DNA from: Gudongella sp964575895
GTDB taxonomy: Bacteria > Bacillota > Clostridia > Tissierellales > Tissierellaceae
DNA length: 64,000 bases
Reading direction: 5' to 3'
Assembly (NCBI GenBank): GCA_964575895.1
Contig: CAZNTE010000008.1
Span: 1-64,000, forward strand
Shown here: positions 52,670 to 61,023 of the stretch, one piece after another
Position numbering within the stretch: the first letter of the stretch is position 1
Layout of the letters: each line of letters starts with the position of its first letter
The notes under the pieces: generated by a model
The model's input: only the letters and a program-made list of their open reading frames with translations
Databases searched by the model: none
What the model was told of the DNA's origin: nothing
Made by a program: the position numbers and the translations under genes

Positions 52670-54166
52670 ATGAATAGAGAGTATGTTATGGCATTGGATC
52701 AAGGCACCACCAGCTCAAGGGCAATACTCTTTGATAAAAAAGGAGATGTTATTGCCACAGCCCAGAAGGAATTCAAGCAATATTATCCAAAACCAGGATG
52801 GGTTGAACATGATCCCATGGAGATATGGGGGACTCAATCTGGTGTAATAAGGGAAGTAATGGATAAGGCAGCTATAAGACCTGAGCAAATAGCATCAATT
52901 GGAATTACAAACCAAAGGGAAACTACGGTTATTTGGGAAAAAGACAGTGGCAGACCTATATATAATGCAATAGTATGGCAGTGTAGAAGAACTGCGGGAA
53001 TATGCAATGATATAAAGGATAGAGGTTTAAGTGATTATATAAAGAACAATACTGGATTGATAGTTGATGCATATTTTTCTGCCACTAAAATTAAATGGAT
53101 TCTTGATAATGTGGATGGAGCAAGGGAAAAAGCTGAAGAGGGGAAACTATTATTTGGAACAATTGATACTTGGTTAATCTGGAATTTAACCAGGGGACAA
53201 GTACATGCAACAGATTACTCCAATGCATCAAGGACCATGATTTATAATATACACTCATTGGAGTGGGATGATTTTTTACTTAAGGAAATGGACATCCCAA
53301 AATCTTTACTACCAGAAGTGAAACCATCATCATATCTTTATGGATATACCGACGCTCAAGACTTTAGGGGAAAGATTCCCATAACTGGAGTTGCTGGTGA
53401 CCAACAAGCTGCATTGTTTGGACAAGCTTGTTTTTATGAAGGGATGGCAAAAAACACCTATGGGACAGGTTGTTTTATGTTGATGAATACTGGTGAAAAG
53501 GCTATTAAATCCAACAAGGGATTATTGACTACCATAGCCTGGGGAATTGATGATAAGATCTATTATGCCCTTGAAGGAAGTATTTTCGTTGCTGGGGCTG
53601 TTGTTCAATGGCTTAGGGATGAAATGAAGATCATAAGAAGTGCTGATGAAACAGAGTATCTAGCTTCTAAAGTTCCAGATACAAATGGTGTTTATTTAGT
53701 ACCTGCCTTTGTGGGAATTGGAGCTCCATATTGGGATATGTACGCTAGAGGTACAATAGTTGGAATAACAAGGGGAACAAAAGTTGAGCACATAGTAAGG
53801 GCATCCCTAGAAGCCATAGCTTATGAAACAAGAGATGTACTGGAAGCCATGGAAGAGGATTCTGGAATAGATCTTATGGCGCTAAAGGTTGATGGTGGTG
53901 CTGTTGTTAATAATTTCCTAATGCAGTTTCAAGCCGATATACTCAATGTGGATGTTGAAAGACCTGTTACCAAGGAAACAACAGCTCTTGGTGTAGCATA
54001 TCTATCTGGTTTAAAAGTGGGTTACTGGAAAAACCTTGATGATATTGTAGATAATTGGAAAGTTGATAGAGTTTTTAGCCCAAATATGGATGATTTAACT
54101 AGAGAAAAACTTTATACTAAATGGAAGAAGGCAGTAAAAAGATCCCTTGATTGGGAGGAAGATTAA
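52670..54166 (+). CDS. glpK: glycerol kinase
   Basis: The protein has 498 residues, full length FGGY kinase. Motifs include MALDQGTTSSRAILFD, GITNQRETTVIW, AIVWQCRRT, TIDTWLIWNLT, GVAGDQQAALFGQACF, KNTYGTGCFMLMNTG and LKVDGGAVVNNFLMQFQADIL. It phosphorylates glycerol to glycerol-3-phosphate. No glpF or glpD lies next to it. GGTGGAGGGA precedes the ATG. The pgeF gene follows 11 nt after its stop. Confidence 0.97.
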   Translation: MNREYVMALDQGTTSSRAILFDKKGDVIATAQKEFKQYYPKPGWVEHDPMEIWGTQSGVIREVMDKAAIRPEQIASIGITNQRETTVIWEKDSGRPIYNAIVWQCRRTAGICNDIKDRGLSDYIKNNTGLIVDAYFSATKIKWILDNVDGAREKAEEGKLLFGTIDTWLIWNLTRGQVHATDYSNASRTMIYNIHSLEWDDFLLKEMDIPKSLLPEVKPSSYLYGYTDAQDFRGKIPITGVAGDQQAALFGQACFYEGMAKNTYGTGCFMLMNTGEKAIKSNKGLLTTIAWGIDDKIYYALEGSIFVAGAVVQWLRDEMKIIRSADETEYLASKVPDTNGVYLVPAFVGIGAPYWDMYARGTIVGITRGTKVEHIVRASLEAIAYETRDVLEAMEEDSGIDLMALKVDGGAVVNNFLMQFQADILNVDVERPVTKETTALGVAYLSGLKVGYWKNLDDIVDNWKVDRVFSPNMDDLTREKLYTKWKKAVKRSLDWEED

Positions 54167-54177
54167 AGGAGAAGTAT

Positions 54178-54954
54178 ATGGATTACAGCATAGTTAATTT
54201 TGAAGGCTATAGATTTCTTATGATAGAAGAATTATCAGAGATTGGACTTAACAATGCAATGACAACTAGGGATATGGATGTTGGTTTAAAAACCAATAAT
54301 GATATTGAAAGTATTAGAAGCAATTTAAATAAAGTTTATGAGTTCTTGAAAATTGAACCAAAGGTATTATTTAATGGATACCAAGCCCATACTGGAAACA
54401 TTCAGTTGATTAAATCATTAGATGATGGTTTGGAAGGGCCATTTGGGAGGTATTTTCCCAACACTGATGGACTAATAACAGGTTTGGATAGTATTGCCTT
54501 AATTACAAGGTTTGCAGATTGTGTACCCGTAATTCTATTTGATAGGAAAAGGAAGGTACAAGCAAATCTTCATTCTGGATGGAAGGGAACCCTTCAGAGG
54601 ATAGGTAAAAAGGGTGTAGAAGCTATGATTTGTGAATATCAGTGTGATGTAAATGATATTGTTGCAATAATTGGGCCTGCAATAGGAAAGTATGATTTTG
54701 AGGTTGAAGAGGATGTAAGTAGTCAATTTGCTGAAACATTTCCTTTATGGAAGGATTTAATAATCAAGAAGAATGAAAAAAAATATCTAATTGATCTACA
54801 AGAAATAGTGTTTAGAATGCTAGTAGATTCTGGAATAGGTCAAAATAAGATAACAAAGATTGACATATCAACTTTTTCAGATGAGAGATTCCATTCCTAT
54901 AGGAGAGATAGACAAGACTATGCTCTCATGGGATTTATTACTATGATAGGATAA
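54178..54954 (+). CDS. pgeF: peptidoglycan editing factor / purine nucleoside phosphorylase-like (YfiH, PgeF, DUF152)
   Basis: The protein has 258 residues. It has the DUF152 metal ligands: the His in the QAHTGNI region, Cys in ADCVPVILFD and His in HSGWKGTLQRI, with GPAIGKYDFEVEEDV following. Members are linked to correct peptidoglycan precursor composition (PgeF) and to adenosine/inosine phosphorolysis or deamination, so the main role is unsettled. The open frame extends upstream, but ATG 54178 with AAAGGAGAA is the start. It ends before a strong terminator. Confidence 0.9.
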   Translation: MDYSIVNFEGYRFLMIEELSEIGLNNAMTTRDMDVGLKTNNDIESIRSNLNKVYEFLKIEPKVLFNGYQAHTGNIQLIKSLDDGLEGPFGRYFPNTDGLITGLDSIALITRFADCVPVILFDRKRKVQANLHSGWKGTLQRIGKKGVEAMICEYQCDVNDIVAIIGPAIGKYDFEVEEDVSSQFAETFPLWKDLIIKKNEKKYLIDLQEIVFRMLVDSGIGQNKITKIDISTFSDERFHSYRRDRQDYALMGFITMIG

Positions 54955-54964
54955 CAAAAAGGTC

Positions 54965-54998
54965 GAAAGGATACTCTCCACCACAAGAGTATCCTTTC
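54965..54998. terminator. bidirectional terminator between pgeF and etfA
   Basis: GAAAGGATACTCT pairs perfectly with AGAGTATCCTTTC around CCACCACA. T runs follow on both strands (CTTTGTTGTTT; ACCTTTTTG on the minus strand). Confidence 0.88.
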
Positions 54999-55023
54999 TT
55001 TGTTGTTTAAACCCGATATGTAT

Positions 55024-56049
55024 TTAGAAGGGTCTTTCCCGATATCGCTTAATTTCATCAGTAATTAGAGGAAGTATCTCAAGAGCATCACCTACAAAAC
55101 CAATATTGGCTACACCAAATATGGCCGCATCAGGATCCTTGTTTATTGCTATTATATAATCGGACTTCTCCATTCCTGCTAGATGCTGAACAGCTCCTGA
55201 TATACCACATGCTATATATACCTTAGGTCTAACTGTTTTACCAGTTTGCCCAACCTGATGATCTTTTTGTATGTAACCTTTGTCCACTGCACCTCTTGAT
55301 GCTCCAACTTCTGCACCAATCATCCTTGCACATTCTTCTATAATATGGAAGTTATCGCCTATGCCTCTACCACCTGAAACGATAATGTCGGCTTTTGTAA
55401 TATCAACAGCCATATGATCTTTATTAAGGATTTCTAGAACTTTTACTGGATCATTGATATTTGAAATATCAACATTTCTTATATCCTTATGGAAGGTTCT
55501 ATTGGTATCTTTCTTTAGTTTTTCCATGACTCCAGGCCTTATAGTTGTCATTTGTGGACGTTTTGTTTCATTAATTATAGTGCCAAATAGGTTTCCTCCA
55601 AAGGCAGGTCTTGTAACATATAATAATGGAGAATCCAAATTTTCGGGGTCAAAGTCTAGCTTTGTTGCATCAGCAGTTAACCCTGTGTCACATCTTGCTG
55701 CTACCCTTGGAGCTAAATCTCTACCCAAGACTGTAGCTGGAATTAGGATAATATCCGGTTTATCATTTTCGATTACATCCATAAATAAGGATGTATAAAT
55801 CTCAGTACTATAGTGTTTAATGTTTTCATTCTTTAAGTATATAACCTTCTGGGCACCAAAATATCCTATATCGTCAACTGTTTCGTCACTGTAATTTCCA
55901 ATAATTAACCCCACTACCTTGTAATTTAGAGAAGGTCTATTATTAACTAATCTTGAAGCTTCACCTAGAAGCTCAAGGGAAGAATCATGTATCTTTCCAT
56001 CCTTTACTTCACAAAAGACATATATATCTTTGTAATCAGCTATATTCAT
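55024..56049 (-). CDS. etfA: electron transfer flavoprotein alpha subunit
   Basis: The protein has 341 residues. The C-terminal FAD-binding domain is clear: ADIIVSGGRGIGD, GASRGAVDKGYI, HQVGQTGKTVRPKVYIACGISGAVQHLAGM (shown as QVGQTGKTV and ACGISGAVQHL) and AINKDPDAAIFGVANIGFVGD. It forms a heterodimer with EtfB and passes electrons to or from the acyl-CoA dehydrogenase encoded upstream in the operon. GGAGATAAA lies before the ATG. The gene starts 11 nt after etfB. Confidence 0.96.
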   Translation of the reverse strand: MNIADYKDIYVFCEVKDGKIHDSSLELLGEASRLVNNRPSLNYKVVGLIIGNYSDETVDDIGYFGAQKVIYLKNENIKHYSTEIYTSLFMDVIENDKPDIILIPATVLGRDLAPRVAARCDTGLTADATKLDFDPENLDSPLLYVTRPAFGGNLFGTIINETKRPQMTTIRPGVMEKLKKDTNRTFHKDIRNVDISNINDPVKVLEILNKDHMAVDITKADIIVSGGRGIGDNFHIIEECARMIGAEVGASRGAVDKGYIQKDHQVGQTGKTVRPKVYIACGISGAVQHLAGMEKSDYIIAINKDPDAAIFGVANIGFVGDALEILPLITDEIKRYRERPF

Positions 56050-56060
56050 ATTTTATCTCC

Positions 56061-56849
56061 TTACTTTCCTATAAAGTTTAAATCCAATAGAGTTTCAACG
56101 ATCTTAAGGGCAGATGCTTTACCATCTAGATGAAGTACGTCTAAATTCTTATGTACTTCCTTGGTGAAGGTCTTTTTAACTTTTGTAGGCGAGCCTTTTA
56201 ACCCTATGATTGTAGGGTCTATTTTCAAATCATCAAAGGACACTAGTTTTATCTCCTTATTAAAGGCGTCGCTAATTCCCTTAACTGTCATAAATCTTGG
56301 TTTAGCAGCTGTACTTAAAGTTGTGATTACACAAGGTAATTTAGACTCGATTATCTCATAAGTATTTTCCAAGGCCTTTTTAACCACTATTTTTTCTTCT
56401 GTGAAATCAACAATATCATCTACATATGTTATTTGAGGAAGCCCAAGTTTTTCTGCTGTTTGAGGGCCAACTTGAGCGGTATCTCCATCTATTGCTTGTC
56501 TTCCAGCGATTATTAAATCAAAAGAAATGGTCTTAATATAAGCAGCCAATGTATTTGATGTAGCCCAAGTATCTGCACCACTAAACTTCATATCACTTAA
56601 TAGCACGCAATTATCTGCTCCCATGGCATATAATTCTCTAAGCATATTTCTAGCTTGAGGAGGTCCCATGGTTATACAGGTTACCCTAGCCCCATGCTTA
56701 TCCTTCAATCTCAAAGCCATTTCCATACCTGCTAGATCATCAGGATTTGTAATTGTGGGAACACCAGCTCTTATTAGAGTTCCAGTTTCTTTATCTATTT
56801 GCATTTCTGTTGTATCTGGTACTTGTTTTAACAATACTAGTATATTCAT
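56061..56849 (-). CDS. etfB: electron transfer flavoprotein beta subunit
   Basis: The protein has 262 residues. It starts NILVLLKQVPDTTEMQID and contains MEMALRLKDKHGARVTCITMGPP and AGRQAIDGDTAQVGPQTAEKLG. The last motif is common in the Clostridial, flavin-bifurcating class of EtfB, so bifurcation with the adjacent acyl-CoA dehydrogenase is possible but not proven. A GGGAGAG lies before the ATG at 56849. The start is 12 nt after the dehydrogenase stop. Confidence 0.95.
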   Translation of the reverse strand: MNILVLLKQVPDTTEMQIDKETGTLIRAGVPTITNPDDLAGMEMALRLKDKHGARVTCITMGPPQARNMLRELYAMGADNCVLLSDMKFSGADTWATSNTLAAYIKTISFDLIIAGRQAIDGDTAQVGPQTAEKLGLPQITYVDDIVDFTEEKIVVKKALENTYEIIESKLPCVITTLSTAAKPRFMTVKGISDAFNKEIKLVSFDDLKIDPTIIGLKGSPTKVKKTFTKEVHKNLDVLHLDGKASALKIVETLLDLNFIGK

Positions 56850-56861
56850 AGTTCTCTCCCG

Positions 56862-58022
56862 TTATCTTAATATTTTACTTGCTATAACCATCTTTTGAAC
56901 CTCTGAGGTTCCTTCATAAATCTCGGTTATCTTTGCATCTCTAAACATTCTTTCAACAGGATAATCCCTAGTATATCCATAACCACCATGAAGTTGAATA
57001 GACTTAGTTGTGGTTTCCATGGCAACTTCAGAAGCAAATAATTTAGCCATTGCTGCTTCCGAACTGTAGTTTTTGTTCATATCCTTTAAATAGGCAGCCC
57101 TATAAACTAAAAGTCTAGCTGCATCAATTTTTGTCTGTAATTCTGCAATAGTAAATTGAGTATTCTGGAATGCGGATAGAGCTCTTCCAAATTGTTTTCT
57201 CTCCTTAACATAGGAAACAGCTTCATCAAGAGAACCTTGAGCAATACCCAGTGCTTGTGCAGCAATTCCTATCCTACCACCATCTAGGGTGGACATGGCT
57301 ATTGCAAAACCCTTGCCTTCTGGACCCAGTAAGTTTTCTTTTGGAACCATCATATCCTTAAAGATAAGTTCTGTTGTAGAACTACCCTTTATGCCAAGTT
57401 TATGCTCTGTTTTTCCAATACTAAATCCTTCCATTTCCTTATCTACTATAAAAGCAGAGATTCCTCTTGTGCCTTTAGACTTGTCAGTCATTGCAAAAAC
57501 GATATATGTATCAGCATAACCACCATTTGTAATAAAGATTTTACTTCCATTAATTCTATAGAAGTCTCCCTCCTTAAGAGCAACTGTCTGCTGCATTGCT
57601 GCATCTGATCCTGCATTTGGCTCTGTAAGACCAAAAGCACCCAGTTTCTCTCCCTTTGCCAAGGGAACTAGATACTTTAATTTTTGCTCTTCATTTCCGT
57701 AAGTATAAATAGGGTTTGCCCCTAGGGAAGTATGAGCTGAAAGGATAACGCCTGTTGTTCCACATACTTTTGAAAGCTCCTCAACAGCAAGTATATAGGT
57801 TAAATTATCCCCATCTGAACCACCATACTTACTCTCAAATGGAATGCCAAGCATACCTATAGTTTTCATTTTTTCCACAGTCTCAACTGGGAATCTTTCT
57901 AATTCGTCAACTTCAGCAGCTAATGGTTTAACCTCTTGCTGTGAAAACTCTCTAAACAGCTTCTGCATAAGAAGTTGCTTTTCACTTAAGTCAAAACTAA
58001 TTCCTTTATACAAAAAATTCAC
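56862..58022 (-). CDS. acyl-CoA dehydrogenase (short-chain/butyryl-CoA type)
   Basis: The protein has 386 residues. Motifs are LGIPFESKYGG, LSAHTSLGANPIYTYG, GAFGLTEPNAGSDA, YRINGSKIFITNGGYAD, KLGIKGSSTTELIFKD and the C-terminal ARDAKITEIYEGTSEVQ with the catalytic Glu in YEGT (shown as ITEIYEGTSEVQ). With EtfBA downstream it probably reduces crotonyl-CoA or a similar enoyl-CoA. The called start is GTG 58022, but AAGGGGTGA would overlap it; TTG 58013 has a better-spaced ribosome site. A Rex-like operator lies about 10-27 nt upstream, pointing to NADH/NAD control. Confidence 0.93.
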   Translation of the reverse strand: MNFLYKGISFDLSEKQLLMQKLFREFSQQEVKPLAAEVDELERFPVETVEKMKTIGMLGIPFESKYGGSDGDNLTYILAVEELSKVCGTTGVILSAHTSLGANPIYTYGNEEQKLKYLVPLAKGEKLGAFGLTEPNAGSDAAMQQTVALKEGDFYRINGSKIFITNGGYADTYIVFAMTDKSKGTRGISAFIVDKEMEGFSIGKTEHKLGIKGSSTTELIFKDMMVPKENLLGPEGKGFAIAMSTLDGGRIGIAAQALGIAQGSLDEAVSYVKERKQFGRALSAFQNTQFTIAELQTKIDAARLLVYRAAYLKDMNKNYSSEAAMAKLFASEVAMETTTKSIQLHGGYGYTRDYPVERMFRDAKITEIYEGTSEVQKMVIASKILR

Positions 58023-58031
58023 CCCTTAAAT

Positions 58032-58049
58032 ATGTTAATATATTAACAA
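58032..58049. promoter_or_regulatory. Rex-like operator upstream of the acyl-CoA dehydrogenase-etfBA operon
   Basis: ATGTTAATATATTAACAA fits the Rex consensus TTGTTAANNNNTTAACAA at 13 of 14 defined positions. Rex is an NADH-sensing repressor that controls butyryl-CoA dehydrogenase operons in Clostridia. No rex gene is in this window. Confidence 0.65.
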
Positions 58050-58180
58050 AAAAACTCAAAAAAATATATGTATTTAAATATATACTACAATTAATATTAT
58101 AGAACATACAGAAATTAAATCAAGTGATTTAAAAAAATATTGATAAAAATTTAGCAAATTAAAACAAAAAATAGAAAAAA

Positions 58181-58207
58181 TAGGTAAAGGAGGGCATCCT
58201 TTACCTA
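58181..58207 (-). terminator. terminator after tyrS
   Basis: TAGGTAAAGGA pairs perfectly with TCCTTTACCTA around GGGCA. On the minus strand it is followed by TTTTTTCTATTTTTTG. Confidence 0.9.
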
Positions 58208-58209
58208 AA

Positions 58210-59433
58210 TTATAGTTTTATTTGATGGTAGACTTTTTTACCTTTTTTAATCATTAGCTTATTATCATCAAAATCTTTCAATGTTACAACTTTATCAATT
58301 TCTTCAACCTTATTTCCATTTAGACTGATTCCACCTTGCTCAATTAGTCTGCGTCCTTCACTATTTGACTTGATAAGACCAACTTCCCTCATTAAATCCA
58401 TTAAACCTTTTCCATCAGAAAAATCTGATGAGTTCATATCAGTTGAAGGGATATCACCTAGTTCTTCAGAGCCACCAAATAAGGATTGGGATGCCTTTAA
58501 AGCACCTAGAGCATCTTCCTCTGAGTGAACCATTTTCGTCACTTCAAAGGCTAATACTTCCTTAGCTTTATTAATTTCTGAGCCTTCCAAGGACCCAAGT
58601 CTCTTTACTTCATCCAGAGGTAAGAAGGTTAGTAGACTTAAGAACTTCTCTACATCTCTATCATCAACATTTCTAAGGTATTGGAATAGCTCGTAAGGTG
58701 ATGTTTTCTCCTTATCCAACCAAATGGTTCCTTTTTCGGTTTTACCCATCTTTGTACCAGCAGCGGTTGTAAGAAGTTTAAAGGTCATTCCATAAACCTT
58801 ATCTTGTTCAAGCTTTCTAACTAATTCATACCCGCCAAGAATGTTTGACCACTGATCACTTCCACCAAGTTGAAGCTTACAACCTAGTTCTCTGTATAGA
58901 TGTAAAAAGTCATAACTTTGCATTAACATATATCCAAACTCAAAGAAGGTAAGACCTTTTTCTATCCGATTTTTGTAGCAGTCAAAGGTTAGCATTCTGT
59001 TTACTGAGAAGTGAACCCCAATTTCTCTCATAAAATCAACGAAGTTTAGATCCATCAACCAATCAGCATTATTAACCATAAAAGCTTTTCCTTCACTAAA
59101 GTCTAAGAACTTTGAAAATTGCTCTTGAAACCTATCTGCATTGTGTTGGATAATTTCTGGGGTTAAAACCCTTCTCATATCAGTTTTTCCTGAAGGATCG
59201 CCAATCATAGTTGTTCCTCCTCCAAGTAAAGCTATGGGTTTATGACCGGCTCTTTGCATGTGCATCATTACCATGATCTGTATAAAATGTCCTAGGGTTA
59301 AACTATCAGCTGTGGCATCAAATCCTATATAGAAGGGAACCGATTCTGTAGCTAGCAACTCTCTAAGTTCATCTTCATGGGTTGTTTGATCCATGTAACC
59401 TCTTTCATTTAAAATATCAAATACATTTTTCAT
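58210..59433 (-). CDS. tyrS: tyrosyl-tRNA synthetase
   Basis: The protein has 407 residues. Class I motifs are FDATADSLTLGHF (HIGH region) and KMGKTEKGTIW (KMSKS region, here KMGKT). YIGFDATADSL, QLGGSDQWSNILGGYEL and a C-terminal S4-like RNA-binding domain (EGRRLIEQGGISLNGNKV) complete it. The open frame extends to 59472, but that part is the T-box terminator; ATG 59433 with AAGGAGG 7 nt upstream is the start. Expression is controlled by the upstream T-box. Confidence 0.97.
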   Translation of the reverse strand: MKNVFDILNERGYMDQTTHEDELRELLATESVPFYIGFDATADSLTLGHFIQIMVMMHMQRAGHKPIALLGGGTTMIGDPSGKTDMRRVLTPEIIQHNADRFQEQFSKFLDFSEGKAFMVNNADWLMDLNFVDFMREIGVHFSVNRMLTFDCYKNRIEKGLTFFEFGYMLMQSYDFLHLYRELGCKLQLGGSDQWSNILGGYELVRKLEQDKVYGMTFKLLTTAAGTKMGKTEKGTIWLDKEKTSPYELFQYLRNVDDRDVEKFLSLLTFLPLDEVKRLGSLEGSEINKAKEVLAFEVTKMVHSEEDALGALKASQSLFGGSEELGDIPSTDMNSSDFSDGKGLMDLMREVGLIKSNSEGRRLIEQGGISLNGNKVEEIDKVVTLKDFDDNKLMIKKGKKVYHQIKL

Positions 59434-59447
59434 ATGATTCCTCCTTG

Positions 59448-59645
59448 TCAAAAAAATAAAGGGCTTTCTCATCTAAAGGACGAGAAAACCCGTGGTACCA
59501 CCTTAATTCGCATAAAGCCTCAAATCACGTATGGTGTGACAAACCTATTGCTCCAGGATGTACTTTGTCATCTAATATTATCGATTTCCACCAACCATCG
59601 ACTCTCTAAAAAGTGATTAGATTAACTACTTATCCCTTCAAAGCA
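59448..59645 (-). ncRNA. T-box leader (tyrosine) of tyrS
   Basis: On the minus strand, the stem I region GAGAGTCGATGGTTGGTGGAA is shown by AGAGTCGATGGTTGGTGG. A TAC (Tyr) codon lies at the specifier position (complement of 59560-59562, context AAAGTACATCC). The T-box AAGGTGGTACCACGGG is at 59489-59504, followed by a terminator hairpin (GGGTTTTCTC/GAGAAAGCCC) and TTTATTTTTTT. Uncharged tRNA-Tyr would favour the antiterminator and tyrS expression. Confidence 0.92.
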
Positions 59646-59725
59646 TCTATAAAGTTAAACTTAATGTTATTATAAATGGCTTATTTTGTCAATATGTAAG
59701 ATAGACAACTATAGGATTATATTAT

Positions 59726-60184
59726 TTATTCTACGGGGTTCAACTTATATATCTCAAAGATAATAAGGGATCCATTTGGAGCATTATTAACTCTAGAACT
59801 AATCCAAATTGAATCAGATGAGGTATATATTCTCCAATCTGTTTCATTGTCATCACTATCTACTAGCACATATCTATTCTCAGTTTTCTTAAAGAAATCA
59901 TCTAGTCCAAATAGAAGTGGACTTTCGTATGGGTAATCATCTTCAATATACTGAGGAGATAAAATCTCTATGGTGTAGTCTGAACCCTCAACTTTAAATA
60001 AATCTTCATTTATTATGTATTTTGTACCACTCATTGTTTCTTTCACATAATCTTTAGTTGAGGATGATAAGGGGGATAAGTAAGTCACCTCATCAAACAC
60101 ATAGTTTCCATACAAATCTTTGAATTCGCTTTTGCAACCTGTTAAACTAATTAATAATATGGATAGAATAACTAATTTTTTCAT
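59726..60184 (-). CDS. small lipoprotein of unknown function
   Basis: I do not recognise this 152-residue protein. The lipoprotein signal is KLVILSILLISLTGC. The mature part begins with a YGNYVFDEVTYL segment and is rich in beta-strand-like stretches and acidic residues, as in small META/DUF-like surface lipoproteins. It belongs to a run of small minus-strand genes (59.7-61.9 kb), with ATG 60184 preceded by AGGGGAATAAG. The second lipoprotein at 61024-61377 has a similar layout (LGKYSLVDNE), so the two may be distant relatives. Confidence 0.6.
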   Translation of the reverse strand: MKKLVILSILLISLTGCKSEFKDLYGNYVFDEVTYLSPLSSSTKDYVKETMSGTKYIINEDLFKVEGSDYTIEILSPQYIEDDYPYESPLLFGLDDFFKKTENRYVLVDSDDNETDWRIYTSSDSIWISSRVNNAPNGSLIIFEIYKLNPVE

Positions 60185-60207
60185 AAGACTTATTCCCCTA
60201 AAAAGAT

Positions 60208-60477
60208 TTATTTTCCATTGTAATCATATTTACAAAATGGGCACTTTGGATAATCTTTGTCGTGAACTTTCCCACAACTAGGGCATTCTACTTTAGTTAT
60301 CAAATCATCCTTATGATGAAAGAATTCTAATTTACCGCAACTACTACATTGATAAACGTCAACTTCTATACCATCTGGCAGCCTTCTGAGTAAAATCCCC
60401 TTTTCTCCAATCTGTAGTTGAAGTTCTTTTGCCACATTCATTTTACTATCGCATCTTAGACATCTTATATCAGTCAT
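60208..60477 (-). CDS. zinc-ribbon protein of unknown function
   Basis: The protein has 89 residues and eight cysteines in four CxxC pairs: RCLRCDSKM, YQCSSCGKLEF, VECPSCGKV and PKCPFCKYDYN. This is a compact two-site zinc-ribbon pattern. Its first part resembles nucleic-acid-binding zinc ribbons with LQIGEKG. No other domain is present. It lies between the lipoprotein gene and the CopZ-like selenoprotein gene, all on the minus strand. AGGAGTTGAT precedes the ATG at 60477. Function unknown. Confidence 0.65.
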   Translation of the reverse strand: MTDIRCLRCDSKMNVAKELQLQIGEKGILLRRLPDGIEVDVYQCSSCGKLEFFHHKDDLITKVECPSCGKVHDKDYPKCPFCKYDYNGK

Positions 60478-60504
60478 AGTATCAACTCCTAAAAAACTAA
60501 CTTC

Positions 60505-60987
60505 TTATAGTACTTTATCAATTACTTCCTGTATATATGGGCTACAACAAACACCTAGGGGATTGTTAATTTCACAATTGCAATTCTTCATTGCTCCAGT
60601 AAGCTTAACTATTTCCTTTAAGGATTTAGCATTCTTATTAACAACTGCCTCGATTATCTCTTCTTCTGTAACATTGCTACAGGAGCAAACATATTTTGGA
60701 TCAGCATCCTCTTTAAACCAAATAGGGACCTTTATATCTTCCTTTAGAAAAGTTTCTTCATAGTTTTCATCATAGTAAACAACATCGCATTTTTCATCCA
60801 CACATATAAAGTAATCATTATTTGATATTCTATTTTTTTGAGATCCTACAACCAGATGCTTAACTGTTCTAATACTTACTCTTTTTCCCAAAAATTTGCA
60901 TTTGGGACAAATCAATTTCTTTTCCACACCTCTTGTGGATGAGCTGTTATTATTTCAACATGAACCTGTTGATTTTCTAACTACCAT
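60505..60987 (-). CDS. CopZ-like zinc/[2Fe-2S] protein, predicted selenoprotein (Cys10-Sec11)
   Basis: ORF callers start at GTG 60927. Reading back in frame through TGA (60957-60955) to ATG 60987, which has AAGGAGAG upstream, adds MVVRKSTGSC-TGA-NNNSSSTRG. The whole protein has 160 residues. It shows a zinc site CPKC (27, 30) with C62/C67, and a BFD-like domain with VCSCSN (101, 103), NCNC (136, 138) and CC (147, 148), as in the N-terminal half of Archaeoglobus CopZ, which binds zinc and a [2Fe-2S] cluster and carries copper. Related anaerobe proteins often begin with a Cys-Cys pair, so the TGA likely encodes selenocysteine. A SECIS-like hairpin follows. A copper or redox role is inferred. 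Confidence 0.78.
60923..60939 (-). promoter_or_regulatory. candidate bacterial SECIS element in the CopZ-like gene
   Basis: On the minus strand TCCACA pairs perfectly with TGTGGA around the loop AGAGG. The loop starts 22 nt after the TGA, with G at the second loop position. The GTG start chosen by simple ORF calling lies inside this hairpin. Confidence 0.68.
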
Positions 60988-61023
60988 TATAGATCTCTCC
61001 TTCTCATATGTATTTAAATTAAT

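Noticed and set aside
60505..60927. CopZ-like gene starting at GTG 60927
   Set aside because: The GTG lies inside the SECIS-like hairpin and has no good ribosome site; the ATG at 60987 has one, and the added residues carry the expected Cys pair with TGA as the second.
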